Below are positions 1 through 9,420 of a stretch of 64,000 nucleotides of DNA, in pieces. The stretch's first letter is position 1, and each line of letters begins with the position of its first letter. The stretch spans positions 62,001-126,000 of the forward strand of contig SYGP01000035.1 in NCBI GenBank assembly GCA_005799495.1, written 5' to 3'. Below the pieces are notes generated by a model. It was not told the origin of the DNA. It did not search any database and was given only the letters and a program-made list of their open reading frames with translations. The position numbers and the translations under genes were made by a program. The DNA is from Planctomycetia bacterium (GTDB lineage: Bacteria; Planctomycetota; Phycisphaerae; Phycisphaerales; SM1A02).

Positions 1-1573
1 ATGCGGTTGCCTCCATGCGCACCGAGATGAGTTGCCCGTCCGCCGCTGCCGTGAACGCCATCGGCGCGAACGCATCAGAGCGAAGTTCGCATGCCGCCCC
101 GAGCGGCAAGACCGCGGTGAGGTGGTCATTGGCATCGAACCCTTCACCGTGGGTCGTTCCCTCGAACAGTGACGCATCGTCGGCGCCGTGCACCTCGACG
201 CGCACCGCGATGCGTTCATCCCCGTCGAGCGCGCGAATGCGGATGCGAGCCTGTCCCTGCGCGATGGGTGGTTCTGGTCGAAGGTAACGAGCGGTGACAT
301 TGAACGCGCGGATGTTCGCGTCCGCACCCTCGCGCCAAGCGATGGGGAAGTGCACGGGCGAATCGTTCCAAGTGACGGCATAGACCGCGTGCAGCGGCTC
401 GTCCCCGATGCAGTCCGCTGCACGGTCGGTGAACCACGCCTCGTCGAGGCGGTCTCCCGTCGGTTCTGCTGCGCCTGTGTAGTGCCAGCCGCCGTCCCAT
501 ACCTCGACCCAGGAGTGGTTTCCGCTGCGGTCTGGCCAGAGGGGAGTCCCTACGAAACGCGCTGGGATTCCGACAGATCGACATGCGTCGACGAGCAGGA
601 TCGCCAGACCTGTGCAGGATGCCATGCCCGACTCGATCGACTGGCTCGGCGACTGGTCGGCGCGTTTGCGCTGGGTCGAGTACTGAACGCCGACGGCGGG
701 AAAGAGCCGCTGATTGATCAGCACGGTTGCCATGCCTGGTGTTGTCGCTTCCCCGATCAGGGGCCGGCAGCGCGCGCGCATTGCGTCGAACCATGCCTCG
801 CGCGGTTCCGTGATCGATGCGTAGGGCAGGATGCAGTCGAGGAAGAGTTCTTCGCTCACGGCGTCGGCCCACGGCGCCGATCGCCACGCGTTCCATGCGC
901 CATCGCAGTGGCGCAGCAGAAAGTCGCCCGAGAGTTCGCGGAGGTCCGAGTCGGGCATGTGAACGATCAGCCATTCGATCGCGCGCCGCTGCGCGCTCGG
1001 GGCGGATCGCAGCGCTGTTTCCAACTCGCTCCGATTGTTGCCCGCAGCGTCGAGTGCGCGTTCGATCTCAGTTTGGATCGTGATGCGAGAGGGTGGTTCG
1101 CTTGCATCGGGTGCAGCGTGCGTTTCAGGTGCTGCGTTTACCTCGCTTGCTCCACGCATCGGAATGCCGCCGCGGGAGAGCCAGACGAGAATGCCGCCAA
1201 AGAGCAAGGTTGCGCCACAGATGCGGATGAGCCGAACGCGCTTCATGTCGCGCAGGAAGGGCGCCGGCAGATGGGCTGCTGCCATGCTCCGTGCGAGCGC
1301 GAAGGAGCCGAAGATGGTCTGTGCGAGGAGCAGTCCGAGTGCCACGACCGTGGCGGGGACGATCCGTTCGGGGCGAAGGAATACGACCACGGTGTAGACG
1401 AGCGCGAGCAGCAGGGGCACGGCCAGCATCGCGATGCGCCGAGACGCGGTGACCGCGAACAGGCGGCGCTTGTCTTCGTCGCTCAGCCGATTCAGCGCAG
1501 CGCGGAACTTCGTGGACGCCGCGACCGTGCAGATGAGGAAGAGCCCGATGAGGATGCCGACCGTGTGATCCAT
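1..1573 (-). CDS. Membrane-anchored transglutaminase-like protein (3' end outside window)
   Basis: I translated this frame by hand from the ATG at 1573; it runs open to the left edge for 524 codons, so the C-terminus is missing. The first ~140 residues hold about four hydrophobic segments (near residues 3-20, 47-66, 72-92 and 121-137). A transglutaminase-like core follows: the expected cysteine is Cys320 (SCTGLAILLVDACRSVGIPAR) and the expected histidine is His353 (NHSWVEVW). Transglutaminase-like folds include peptidases and amide-forming enzymes, and the substrate cannot be told. The start lies one base after the stop of the upstream kinase gene, so the two are almost certainly co-transcribed and translationally coupled. 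Family assignment is good; function is inferred only. Confidence 0.8.
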   Translation of the reverse strand, partial: MDHTVGILIGLFLICTVAASTKFRAALNRLSDEDKRRLFAVTASRRIAMLAVPLLLALVYTVVVFLRPERIVPATVVALGLLLAQTIFGSFALARSMAAAHLPAPFLRDMKRVRLIRICGATLLFGGILVWLSRGGIPMRGASEVNAAPETHAAPDASEPPSRITIQTEIERALDAAGNNRSELETALRSAPSAQRRAIEWLIVHMPDSDLRELSGDFLLRHCDGAWNAWRSAPWADAVSEELFLDCILPYASITEPREAWFDAMRARCRPLIGEATTPGMATVLINQRLFPAVGVQYSTQRKRADQSPSQSIESGMASCTGLAILLVDACRSVGIPARFVGTPLWPDRSGNHSWVEVWDGGWHYTGAAEPTGDRLDEAWFTDRAADCIGDEPLHAVYAVTWNDSPVHFPIAWREGADANIRAFNVTARYLRPEPPIAQGQARIRIRALDGDERIAVRVEVHGADDASLFEGTTHGEGFDANDHLTAVLPLGAACELRSDAFAPMAFTAAADGQLISVRMEATA

Positions 1574-1574
1574 C

Positions 1575-4022
1575 TCAGGGTGTGGCCGGGGATGGTGTCG
1601 GGCGAGCGGTCGTGAGCTGCGCAACACGCCGCTCGGCTGCATCAACCTTTTCCGCGAGGTGCGGCGCATGCGTCTGCATGATTTGCACATGCTCGCGCGC
1701 CACGGCCAGTGCAGTGGCATCATCGCCGCCCAGCTGCGCAAGAATCGACAACAGCGCCAGCGAGTCGCAGAGCTTCAGGAAGGAGCGATCATCGATGCGG
1801 CGCCCCTCGATCGCGGCGCGAACCGCAGCCGATGCCTCGTCGAGGGCCGCGCGGTCAATCACCGTGGCATCGCCTCGCACATTCCCGCCTTCCACGGCCA
1901 GTTGCGCAAGCATTTCCGCGAGCCGTTGATGCCCGTTGGTCGTCGTGGCATGGGTCGGGCCGTAGCGACCGATGAGCAGCGCGGGGACGCGCCGCTGGTG
2001 CTTGACGGCAAGATCGAGTCGCTTGTCGACGATCTCGAGGTCGGCCAGCGTCGAAAACACGCGGCCGAGCCGCCAGTCCGTCGGGCCGGATCCCTTGATG
2101 ATCGCCTCGGCACACTCGTTGAGGAACAGTCGACAGGCGGCGTACTCCTTCGCGCGCCACAGGTTGTCGGCTCGGTTGAAGAGGGCACTGATGAGTCGCT
2201 CTTCCTTGTCATCGATCAGGCTTCGGAGAACGCGAATCGCTTCATCACTCAATGCTGCGCCGCGTGCGGCATCGCCTTGGCGGTACAGCACCGAACTGAG
2301 ATGCGTCTTCGTCGTGGCAAGCAGGGGATCATTCGCCGGAAGCACCTCGCTGCGCAGGGCAAGTGCTTCCTCGTAGGCGCGCCGCGCGTCGTCGAGCCGA
2401 GAAAGGAAAAACTGGGTGCGCGCGAACTCGAAGAGCGCGTTGGCAAGCGCAAGGCGATCAGCATCCACTCCGGAGCGAGCGGCTTCGCGTCGGTAATCGA
2501 CGGCAGCCGCGAGCTGCCTCGCCGCCACCTCGTACTCCGTCAGCGAGGTCAGCGTCTCCGCGATCTGCTCGCGCAGTTCGGTATGGATGTCCGGATCACT
2601 TTTCAGGTCCTCTTCTGCATACTCGAGAGCGACCTTCAAGAGGTCGGCAACTCGGACGGACGCGCCCGCCTGGCTGCCGAGCACATTCGACGACTTGATG
2701 GACTGGAGGAAGACCTCGAGTGTCTTCTGGGCGCGCCGCTGCTGGTCCACGGCACTTCGCCAGAGAAATCCCATCTGCACGGTCAGCACGAGCAGTCCCA
2801 CGAGCGCAATCGACGCCGAGGCAACGGCAATGCGGTGCTTCCGCACGAACTTCTTGATGCGGTAGGTGCGGCTGGGAGGGCCCGCAAGCACCGCTTCGCC
2901 GTCGAGGTAGCGCCGCAAGTCGTCCGCCAAGCTGCTTGCACTCTCGTAGCGCCTCGTACGGTCCTTCTCGAGGCAGCGCATGACGATCCAGTCGAGGTCG
3001 GTGCGCAACTGCTTCAGCAGTGGCGCTGGATCCGTGCGGCGGATACGGGCAGTCTCAGCTTGCTTTGCCGCGTCGGACTGCTGGAATCGTGCGCTCGGTC
3101 GTGGGCACTCCGTGTCGACGATCGTTCGGTGCAGGCGGGCGATGCCCGATGCCTGCAGCGTCTTCGCCTCGATGGGAGTGGAGCCCACGAGCAGTTCGTA
3201 GGCGATGACACCGACGGAGTAGATGTCGCTGCGAGTATCGATGTCGACGGAGCCGCCCTCCGCCTGCTCGGGGCTCATGTACACGGGTGTCCCGACGAAC
3301 TGTCCGAATTGGGTCTCGTGCAGATGCTCGGTCGCGCTCGCGGAAAGAGTCTTGGCGATGCCGAAGTCGATCACCTTGGGGCGCAGACCTTCGTCTGTTT
3401 CAGTCACCAGAATGTTGCTGGGCTTCAGATCGCGGTGCACGACGCCCTTCATGTGCGCATGATGGATCGCGTCGCAAACCTGAGCGAGAAGCTCGATGCG
3501 TTCTCGAATCCCAAGTGTGCGCCGGTCACAGAGCGACGCGAGCGGCTCGCCGGGGGCGAACTCCATCGCAAAGTAGGGCTGGCCTTCTGGGGTCGTTCCC
3601 GCATCGAAGACCTTTGCAAGGCCGGGGTGATCCATCATCGCGAGCGCTTGTTGCTCCGCTTCGAAGCGGGCAACGATCGATGGGGATGACAGTCCTATCT
3701 TGAGGACCTTCAGGGCTACCTTTCGGCGAATCGGCTCGGTCTGCTCTGCGAGGTACACGATGCCAAAGCCGCCTTCGCCGAGTTTGGACAGGATGCGGTA
3801 CCGCGACCCTGCTGGGGTTGGTTGCTGTCCCGCCCCGCCAATGGATGCGCCCGCCCAGGAGCGGGAGTCGCCCGCGAACACGGCGCCATCCCCGGCTGCG
3901 TGTGGTTGTCCCACGGAGGACTTGTCTGCGCTCGTGGACGCACCATCCACGCCGAGCGTGTGGTCGGCGTCTTGGGACTCGTCCCTCGGCGGAGGGATGG
4001 TGCGGTCATCGCTCGCTGCCAT
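1575..4022 (-). CDS. Transmembrane Ser/Thr protein kinase (PknB type) with C-terminal TPR region
   Basis: 815 residues. A ~70-residue disordered N-terminus precedes the kinase domain (about 75-375): glycine loop GEGGFG at 82-87, VALKVLK with Lys105, catalytic HRDLKPSN at 196-203, DFG at 219-221 and the activation-segment motif TPVYMSPEQ. All catalytic residues are present, so the kinase should be active. One membrane helix follows at about 397-421, then a coiled and helical region with TPR-like repeats (about 470-800) that would lie across the membrane and probably binds a ligand or partner. This architecture is typical of planctomycete Hanks-type kinases. The next gene downstream, with a one-base gap, is the transglutaminase-like protein. 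A TAGGAT box lies 8 nt before the start and no Shine-Dalgarno is visible. Confidence 0.93.
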   Translation of the reverse strand: MAASDDRTIPPPRDESQDADHTLGVDGASTSADKSSVGQPHAAGDGAVFAGDSRSWAGASIGGAGQQPTPAGSRYRILSKLGEGGFGIVYLAEQTEPIRRKVALKVLKIGLSSPSIVARFEAEQQALAMMDHPGLAKVFDAGTTPEGQPYFAMEFAPGEPLASLCDRRTLGIRERIELLAQVCDAIHHAHMKGVVHRDLKPSNILVTETDEGLRPKVIDFGIAKTLSASATEHLHETQFGQFVGTPVYMSPEQAEGGSVDIDTRSDIYSVGVIAYELLVGSTPIEAKTLQASGIARLHRTIVDTECPRPSARFQQSDAAKQAETARIRRTDPAPLLKQLRTDLDWIVMRCLEKDRTRRYESASSLADDLRRYLDGEAVLAGPPSRTYRIKKFVRKHRIAVASASIALVGLLVLTVQMGFLWRSAVDQQRRAQKTLEVFLQSIKSSNVLGSQAGASVRVADLLKVALEYAEEDLKSDPDIHTELREQIAETLTSLTEYEVAARQLAAAVDYRREAARSGVDADRLALANALFEFARTQFFLSRLDDARRAYEEALALRSEVLPANDPLLATTKTHLSSVLYRQGDAARGAALSDEAIRVLRSLIDDKEERLISALFNRADNLWRAKEYAACRLFLNECAEAIIKGSGPTDWRLGRVFSTLADLEIVDKRLDLAVKHQRRVPALLIGRYGPTHATTTNGHQRLAEMLAQLAVEGGNVRGDATVIDRAALDEASAAVRAAIEGRRIDDRSFLKLCDSLALLSILAQLGGDDATALAVAREHVQIMQTHAPHLAEKVDAAERRVAQLTTARPTPSPATP

Positions 4023-4030
4023 GGGTGCCC

Positions 4031-4036
4031 ATCCTA
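4031..4036 (-). promoter_or_regulatory. -10-like box TAGGAT, 8 nt before kinase start
   Basis: On the minus strand TAGGAT is followed by 8 nt and then the kinase ATG, placing a transcript start at or next to the start codon. No good -35 is visible. It is one of a series of such boxes in this window. Confidence 0.4.
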
Positions 4037-4244
4037 TGGCGATCGGGTGGGGTTATCCCTGCATTCTCCGAGCACATGATCGAACGGGACTGTGCAAAAT
4101 CCCGACTTCTTACTTGCAGGGAGCGTCTACTCGGCGCACACTGGAGGATCCTTCGCACGGTGCGGCGTGCCGGCGAGATGGCTGCTTCCCCTTCGGTTGG
4201 GGGAGCAAGATGAGCGTCTCACGCCGCAGACTGGATCATTTGTC

Positions 4245-5486
4245 ATGTCACAGTGCGCCTCAAATCTCCCCAAGATCTTTGGGATGCTCTCTGGCTTGTT
4301 GCTGTCCGTCGCGATCATTCCAGTGGCGACGGGCGGACCCGACTTTGGCGAGGAGAGTGACGCAGGAGGATTGCCGCCCACGGCAAAGACGATCAGTACG
4401 TCGAGTTCGCGCCCCGTGGGGCGAGTGAGTGGTTCCACTGCTCTATCTGCGCTGACGGGTGATGGAGACCGGGTAGACATGTTCCTGATCCGCACGGGCT
4501 CGGATCTGTCGCAGTTCAAGTTCATCGGACCAAGTTGGGGCGCACGGCTGACGCTCTTCAAGAAAGACTCGAAGACATGCCCGACGACTGGAACGACGTT
4601 GGTGCTTGGTCGACCGATTTGCACTGTCTCGAAGGCCTCGGTTGGGCAGGCGTTCCCGGTGCTCAGTGGCGCTGCGTCCGTGACGAGCAGCAGCACGGGC
4701 GGGAGCTTGGGAGCCCTGTCGTTGTATCTCGAGCCGAACAGCGACTACTACGTTGCCGTTTCGGGAGTCACGAATCGGCCCTTGTGTGACCGTGACCCCT
4801 GCAGTTCCGATCCAAGCGACGATTTCGATGTCTTCAGCTCTGCCACAGGCTTCGGACAGTACTTGGCCGATGCCAACTATCGAACGGAGTTTCGCATCGG
4901 TCGCTGGCTCGATCCTGATGGTGAAGCCACGGGCGCGTACGCGATGGACACATTTGGCACATTCACTGCACCGGCGAGCACCTGCAGAGAGGTGGAGGTC
5001 GTTGTCGGCAATCCGACCGAGGAGAGCTTTGACTTCACCTTTGCCCCCAATGTTCCGACGGGAACTGCGAATGTTCCGTGTGCGCCTGGGTACACCGTGA
5101 CACGGCAATTCTTCTTCCTCTGGTCACCGCAATGCTCAGGGGAGGCGGAAGTCACCACCTGTGGTTTGACGGTCGCGGATTCTGCGATTGAAGTGTTTGA
5201 TGTCGATGCGTGCTCCTTGGACACATGTGCGGCTGCCCAGACAGTCGCTGTCGCCTGCAATGATCAGTGTGGCTCTTCGAACTCCTCGCGCGTGACCTTC
5301 GCGGCGTCTCCGGGGAGCACCTATCTCGTCCGGCTCACCCGACTCGTGACGACGGGCTTACAAAGCGGCACGATCCGCTTTTCCTGTTTTGAACCGCCAC
5401 CCTCGGCGGACCTGAACGGCGATGGCACCGTCGACGGTGCCGACATGGCGATTCTTCTCGCGCGCTGGGGTACTGCCGGAAACTGA
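4245..5486 (+). CDS. Secreted cysteine-containing protein with C-terminal dockerin-like repeat
   Basis: 413 residues from the ATG at 4245. The frame is open from 4092, but 4245 puts a signal peptide (hydrophobic core MLSGLLLSVAIIPVATGG) at the N-terminus, so I prefer it. The body is rich in Ser, Thr, Gly and paired Cys, with no recognised enzymatic motif. The last ~25 residues contain one calcium-loop repeat, DLNGDGTVDGADMAILLARWG, of the dockerin/EF-hand type. A single terminal copy of this kind is common in exported proteins of Phycisphaerae and may act as a sorting or anchoring tag (inference). It is divergent from the kinase gene; the 222-base gap between them shows no other gene. Confidence 0.75.
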   Translation: MSQCASNLPKIFGMLSGLLLSVAIIPVATGGPDFGEESDAGGLPPTAKTISTSSSRPVGRVSGSTALSALTGDGDRVDMFLIRTGSDLSQFKFIGPSWGARLTLFKKDSKTCPTTGTTLVLGRPICTVSKASVGQAFPVLSGAASVTSSSTGGSLGALSLYLEPNSDYYVAVSGVTNRPLCDRDPCSSDPSDDFDVFSSATGFGQYLADANYRTEFRIGRWLDPDGEATGAYAMDTFGTFTAPASTCREVEVVVGNPTEESFDFTFAPNVPTGTANVPCAPGYTVTRQFFFLWSPQCSGEAEVTTCGLTVADSAIEVFDVDACSLDTCAAAQTVAVACNDQCGSSNSSRVTFAASPGSTYLVRLTRLVTTGLQSGTIRFSCFEPPPSADLNGDGTVDGADMAILLARWGTAGN

Positions 5487-5540
5487 CGCGTACTGCGATC
5501 GCTGGATGCGGATGACCAACGACGCGATCCGTCGCTCCAT

Positions 5541-5786
5541 TCATCGTTTCGGTCGCTTGGGTCCGTCCATCGGTTGATGCGGTCCCGCCATCGGCGCATG
5601 GGGGCCAGCACCATCACCAGTTGGGCGCGGCTGGAACTGCCGCATGGCTGAACCGCGCCCCAGCGCAAAGGCGAGCACGACGAGTCCGACGACGAGGGAG
5701 ATCAACAACCAGCGCCGCACCTTTCGGACGGAGCGCTCAAGACGCTCGAGGCGGACGGAGGTGTCTGATGAGGGTTCATCGCTCAT
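5541..5786 (-). CDS. Small single-pass membrane protein
   Basis: 81 residues. The N-terminus is charged with a short heptad-like stretch (VRLERLERSVRKVRRW), followed by one strong membrane helix (about residues 27-44) and a tail rich in Pro, Gly and His (GPHAPMAGPHQPMDGP). An AAGGA Shine-Dalgarno lies 6 nt upstream of the ATG, which supports translation. It is convergent with the dockerin-tagged gene, 54 bases away, and divergent from the oligopeptidase gene. No family is recognised; it could be a small scaffold or regulator of a membrane complex, but nothing in the sequence decides this. Confidence 0.6.
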   Translation of the reverse strand: MSDEPSSDTSVRLERLERSVRKVRRWLLISLVVGLVVLAFALGRGSAMRQFQPRPTGDGAGPHAPMAGPHQPMDGPKRPKR

Positions 5787-5853
5787 GCATGGTTCCTTTG
5801 CAGTGGAGTGGCTTCAGATTGTGTTGGCCGATCGGAGAGGGTACGGGACGGGA

Positions 5854-5859
5854 TAGGAT
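5854..5859 (+). promoter_or_regulatory. -10-like box TAGGAT, 8 nt before oligopeptidase start
   Basis: TAGGAT followed by 8 nt and the ATG at 5868, with no Shine-Dalgarno between. It has the same layout as the box before the kinase gene and supports 5868 as the start. No clear -35. Confidence 0.4.
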
Positions 5860-5867
5860 TGACAAAG

Positions 5868-8072
5868 ATGTGCGCGCTTCCCGCCTTCGCCCTGCTGCTT
5901 CTCGCGATGGACGGCCCTGCGGCCGTTTCGGGTGCGCCCGTCCCGCGGACGACGGGCGGCGGACCGCGCGATGCGCCAGTCGCGACGCGGATTCCCTACA
6001 CGGTCAAGGGACCTGTCGGCGACCGGGAGGATCCTTATTACTGGATGCGCGATGACGATCCGACTTCAAAGCGCGCAGAGATCATGGACTATCTGCGAGC
6101 GGAGAACGCCTTTACGGAGGCGTTCATGCGACCGCTTGCAGCGTTGGAGTCGCAGCTTCTTGCAGAGATGCGAGGGCGGATCAAGGAGGATGATGGAACG
6201 CCGCCGGCCTTTGAGCGCGGATGGTGGTACTGGACGGAGTTTGCAGCGGGCGCCGAGTACCCCCGATTGATGGCGCAGGCGGGCAAGCCGAGTGGTCCTG
6301 ATGCAGCCGCGGCGAAGGAGCTGCTGCTCGATGAACCGGCCCTGGCAAAGGGAAAGTCCTACTTCGCGATCACGGGCAGTGCGATCAGTCCGGATCATGA
6401 GTGGCTCGCTTGGACCGATGATGTCACGGGTCGGAAGATCAGCACACTGCACATCCGCAGTCTGCGCACGGGTGAGATCGCACGGGAGGAGATTGTTGGT
6501 GTGCTCGGCGACCTCGCTTGGGCAGCGGACAACCGCACGCTGTTCTATGTGCGGCAAGATCCGGTGCTGCTGCACTCGGGACCCGTGTGGCGTCATGTGG
6601 TCGGCACGGATCCATCCACGGATGTGAAGGTGTATGAGGAACCGGACAAGACGCTGACCTGCGGCGTGTCGGCAAGTGGCGATGGTCGCACAATCGTGAT
6701 CAGTCTGGATGGGTTCGACCAGACCGAGGTGCGGGCGTTGCCGGCGGATCGCCCCGCATCGGAGCCTCTGGTGGTGGTGCCGCGCATGCCTGGAGTCCGC
6801 AACTATGCCACGGTCCACGGGGATGCATGGGTGATCCAAACGAACCTGCAGGCACGCAACTTCCGTCTCGTCGAGGCGACCGCGACTGCGACGCAGGACC
6901 CGACCAAGTGGAGGACGATCCTGCCCGAGCGCGCCGATGTGGCCATCGAAGATGTGGCGTTGTTTGATGGCGCAATCGCGGTTGTGGAGCGGGCGCAGGC
7001 GAATGCGCGAGTCCGCGTGTTGCCATGGGGACCAAAGCCCGTGTGCTCGGAGCAATGGGTCGTGGAAGCAGACGCGAGCGCGTTCACCATGACCCTCGGG
7101 GCGAACTTCGATCCGACGCTGCCATTCGTGCGGGTGGATTATCAGTCGATGGTGACTCCGCCGACCGTGTGGGATGTTGATCTTGCTTCTCGCGCACGCC
7201 GCGTGGTGAAGGTGCAACCCGTGATTGGGTATGACTCGGCGAAGTATTCCACGGCTCGCCTGTGGGCGCCTTCGCGCGATGGCAAGTCCATTCCATTGAC
7301 CGTTGCATGGCGCACGGATCGCTGTCGCCGGGATGGGACCGCCCCGGCGTACATCGAGGGATACGGTGCCTACGGCATCTCGCTCGATGCGCAGTTCAGC
7401 AGTGCGCAGGTGTCGCTGCTCGACCGAGGGTTTCTCGTGGTCTATGCGCATGTGCGCGGCGGCGCCGATTTGGGGCAGGATTGGTACGAGCTCGGGCGCA
7501 TGATGAACAAGCGCAACACCTTCACGGACTTCATCGATGCGACGGAGTGGTTGGTGCGGCAGGGCTGGTGCGCGAAGGATCGCGTCTTTGCGACGGGTGG
7601 ATCCGCCGGGGGACTGCTGATGGGTGTTGTGGCGAATGAGGCAGGTGAGCTCTACCGAGGCATTGCGCTGCATGTGCCATTCGTCGATGTGTTGACCACC
7701 ATGCTCGACGAGACGATTCCGCTGACCGTGAACGAGTGGACGCAGTGGGGCGATCCTCGGCGTCAACCCGACTACGGCTACATGGGCTCGTACTCCCCGT
7801 ATGACAATCTCTCGGCGAAGCCCTACCCGGCCATGTTGGTGACGACGGGACTGTGGGATGCGGCAGTGCAGTACTTCGAACCAGCGAAGTATGTTGCCAA
7901 GCTCCGCGCGCTGCGCACCGATGACAATCCGTTCCTGTTCCGCGTGAACCTGGAAGCGGGGCACGGCGGCGAGTCGGGGCGGTTCAACCGCCTCGAACAG
8001 ATCGCCCTCGAATACGCGTTCTTCCTGGACCTCGCTGGGGCTGGCAGGGGATCACCTGCGCCCGGCGGCTGA
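5868..8072 (+). CDS. Prolyl oligopeptidase family (S9A) serine peptidase, probably exported
   Basis: 734 residues from the ATG at 5868; the frame is open from 5808, but 5868 gives a clean signal peptide (MCALPAFALLLLAMDGPAAVSG). The first mature segment, DPYYWMRDDDP, matches the oligopeptidase B/prolyl oligopeptidase N-terminus. A seven-bladed propeller spans about 60-430, and the alpha/beta hydrolase domain about 440-734 has the full triad: Ser579 (GGSAGG), Asp664 (GLWDAAV) and His699 (EAGHGGESG). The enzyme cleaves short peptides after basic residues or proline; which one cannot be read here. Exported members are common in peptide-scavenging bacteria. It stands alone and converges on the nucleoside transporter gene. 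Confidence 0.93.
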   Translation: MCALPAFALLLLAMDGPAAVSGAPVPRTTGGGPRDAPVATRIPYTVKGPVGDREDPYYWMRDDDPTSKRAEIMDYLRAENAFTEAFMRPLAALESQLLAEMRGRIKEDDGTPPAFERGWWYWTEFAAGAEYPRLMAQAGKPSGPDAAAAKELLLDEPALAKGKSYFAITGSAISPDHEWLAWTDDVTGRKISTLHIRSLRTGEIAREEIVGVLGDLAWAADNRTLFYVRQDPVLLHSGPVWRHVVGTDPSTDVKVYEEPDKTLTCGVSASGDGRTIVISLDGFDQTEVRALPADRPASEPLVVVPRMPGVRNYATVHGDAWVIQTNLQARNFRLVEATATATQDPTKWRTILPERADVAIEDVALFDGAIAVVERAQANARVRVLPWGPKPVCSEQWVVEADASAFTMTLGANFDPTLPFVRVDYQSMVTPPTVWDVDLASRARRVVKVQPVIGYDSAKYSTARLWAPSRDGKSIPLTVAWRTDRCRRDGTAPAYIEGYGAYGISLDAQFSSAQVSLLDRGFLVVYAHVRGGADLGQDWYELGRMMNKRNTFTDFIDATEWLVRQGWCAKDRVFATGGSAGGLLMGVVANEAGELYRGIALHVPFVDVLTTMLDETIPLTVNEWTQWGDPRRQPDYGYMGSYSPYDNLSAKPYPAMLVTTGLWDAAVQYFEPAKYVAKLRALRTDDNPFLFRVNLEAGHGGESGRFNRLEQIALEYAFFLDLAGAGRGSPAPGG

Positions 8073-8085
8073 GAGGTCTGCATCG

Positions 8086-9366
8086 TCAGCGGAGAAAGAG
8101 GCTGGCAACTGCGGCGGTTTGCCAGCACGCGAGTGCGCCCGCGATCATCGCTCGCGGAGCGAGTCGGGCGAAGTCGCTGCGTCGCTCGGGTGCGAGCGCG
8201 CTCAGGCCACCGATCTGGATGGCAATGGAGGGAAGGTTCGCGAAGCCGCAGAGCGCGAAGGTGGCGATGTGTGCGCCGCGCGGCGTGATGCTTCCCTCTG
8301 TCTGCATGCGCGCGAGGTCTGCGTATGCGATGAACTCCGTCGCGATCACTTGCTGCCCCATCAGTGAAGCGACTGCGCGCGAATCTTCCGCGCAGCCCAT
8401 CGTCCATGCGATCGGCTGGAGCAGCAGGCCCAGGATGTTCTCGAGCGTGAGTTCAGGCAGTCCTGCGGAAACGAGCAGGCCAGCGGCGAACTCGGTTCGG
8501 CTGATCGCGGCGAGCGGGAAGTTCACGAGCGCAATGAGCGCGACGAACGCCACGAGCATGGCAGCGACATTCAGCGCAAGTCGAAGCCCATCCATCGCGC
8601 CCTGTGCAGCGGCATCGACGATGTTGACGCTTGTGCGAGGGAGCGCCCGGAGCGCATCGAGCGATTCATTCGGCGGATCGGCGGACTCGGGCAGCATGAT
8701 CTTGGCCATGACGATGGCCGCAGGCGCGCTCATCACGCTGGCAGTGATGAAGTGCTTCGCCACCAGGATGCGCTGGGCCTCTTCGTTGCCGCCAAGCAGC
8801 ACGATGTACGCAGCCATCACGCTGCCGGCGATGGTGGCGAAGCCTCCCGTCATCACGCAGAGGATCTGTGAGCGGGTCATGCCGGCGATGAAGGGGCGCA
8901 CGGTGAGTGGTGCTTCGGTCTGTCCGACAAAGATGTTGGCGGCGGCGGAGAGCGCTTCCGTTCCTGTCACGCCGAGCGTCGCGCGGATGCAAAGCGCGAG
9001 CGCAGCGACGACACGCTGCATGATGCCAAAGTGGTACAGCACCGCCATCAGCGAGGCGAAGAAGATGATGATGGGCAGGACCTGTACTGCAAAGAGGAAC
9101 CCCCACGGCCCGGATGCATCGGCGACGCTGCCGAAGAGGAATCGCGTGCCAGCACCGGCGAAACCGATGACCTTGGCGACGGCAGCGGCAAAGAGATCGA
9201 ATGGCACAGCGATGGGGGGAAAGCGCAGCATCAGAAACGCCAGCGCCACTTGCAGCGCGACTCCCCCAGCGACCGTTCGCAGGCGAATGTGGCGTCGATC
9301 GCGTGAGAGTGCCAAGGCAATCAGCGGCAGCAGCAGAACGCCGATCAGACCTGTGGCGGAGTTCAC
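8086..9366 (-). CDS. Concentrative nucleoside transporter (CNT/NupC family)
   Basis: 426 residues, GTG start. Hydrophobic almost throughout (about ten membrane segments), with the CNT signature region GTEALSAAANIFVGQTEAPL followed by GGFATIAGSVMAAY, the helices that bind nucleoside and the coupling cation. It would import nucleosides with H+ or Na+. Length is usual for bacterial CNTs (about 400-420). A TAGCCT box lies 7 nt before the start. Its 3' end is 13 bases from the convergent oligopeptidase gene. No purine or pyrimidine salvage genes sit nearby, so specificity is unknown. Confidence 0.93.
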   Translation of the reverse strand: MNSATGLIGVLLLPLIALALSRDRRHIRLRTVAGGVALQVALAFLMLRFPPIAVPFDLFAAAVAKVIGFAGAGTRFLFGSVADASGPWGFLFAVQVLPIIIFFASLMAVLYHFGIMQRVVAALALCIRATLGVTGTEALSAAANIFVGQTEAPLTVRPFIAGMTRSQILCVMTGGFATIAGSVMAAYIVLLGGNEEAQRILVAKHFITASVMSAPAAIVMAKIMLPESADPPNESLDALRALPRTSVNIVDAAAQGAMDGLRLALNVAAMLVAFVALIALVNFPLAAISRTEFAAGLLVSAGLPELTLENILGLLLQPIAWTMGCAEDSRAVASLMGQQVIATEFIAYADLARMQTEGSITPRGAHIATFALCGFANLPSIAIQIGGLSALAPERRSDFARLAPRAMIAGALACWQTAAVASLFLR

Positions 9367-9373
9367 CCGACGG

Positions 9374-9379
9374 AGGCTA
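9374..9379 (-). promoter_or_regulatory. -10-like box TAGCCT, 7 nt before transporter start
   Basis: Minus-strand TAGCCT with 7 nt to the GTG start of the nucleoside transporter. No Shine-Dalgarno lies between. The same hexamer at the same distance precedes the phosphodiesterase/esterase gene at 9686. Confidence 0.4.
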
Positions 9380-9420
9380 CCGATGGACTTCTGGGCGCGA
9401 ACAGCCCGCAGAAGAGAAAC

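Noticed and set aside
216-974. 252-codon minus-strand frame at the left end
   Set aside because: It is out of frame with the transglutaminase-like gene, which reads through this region from 1573 with Cys and His motifs.
1659-3689. 676-codon plus-strand open frame
   Set aside because: It is antisense to the kinase gene; its composition is Arg-rich without any domain. High GC content makes long shadow frames common here.
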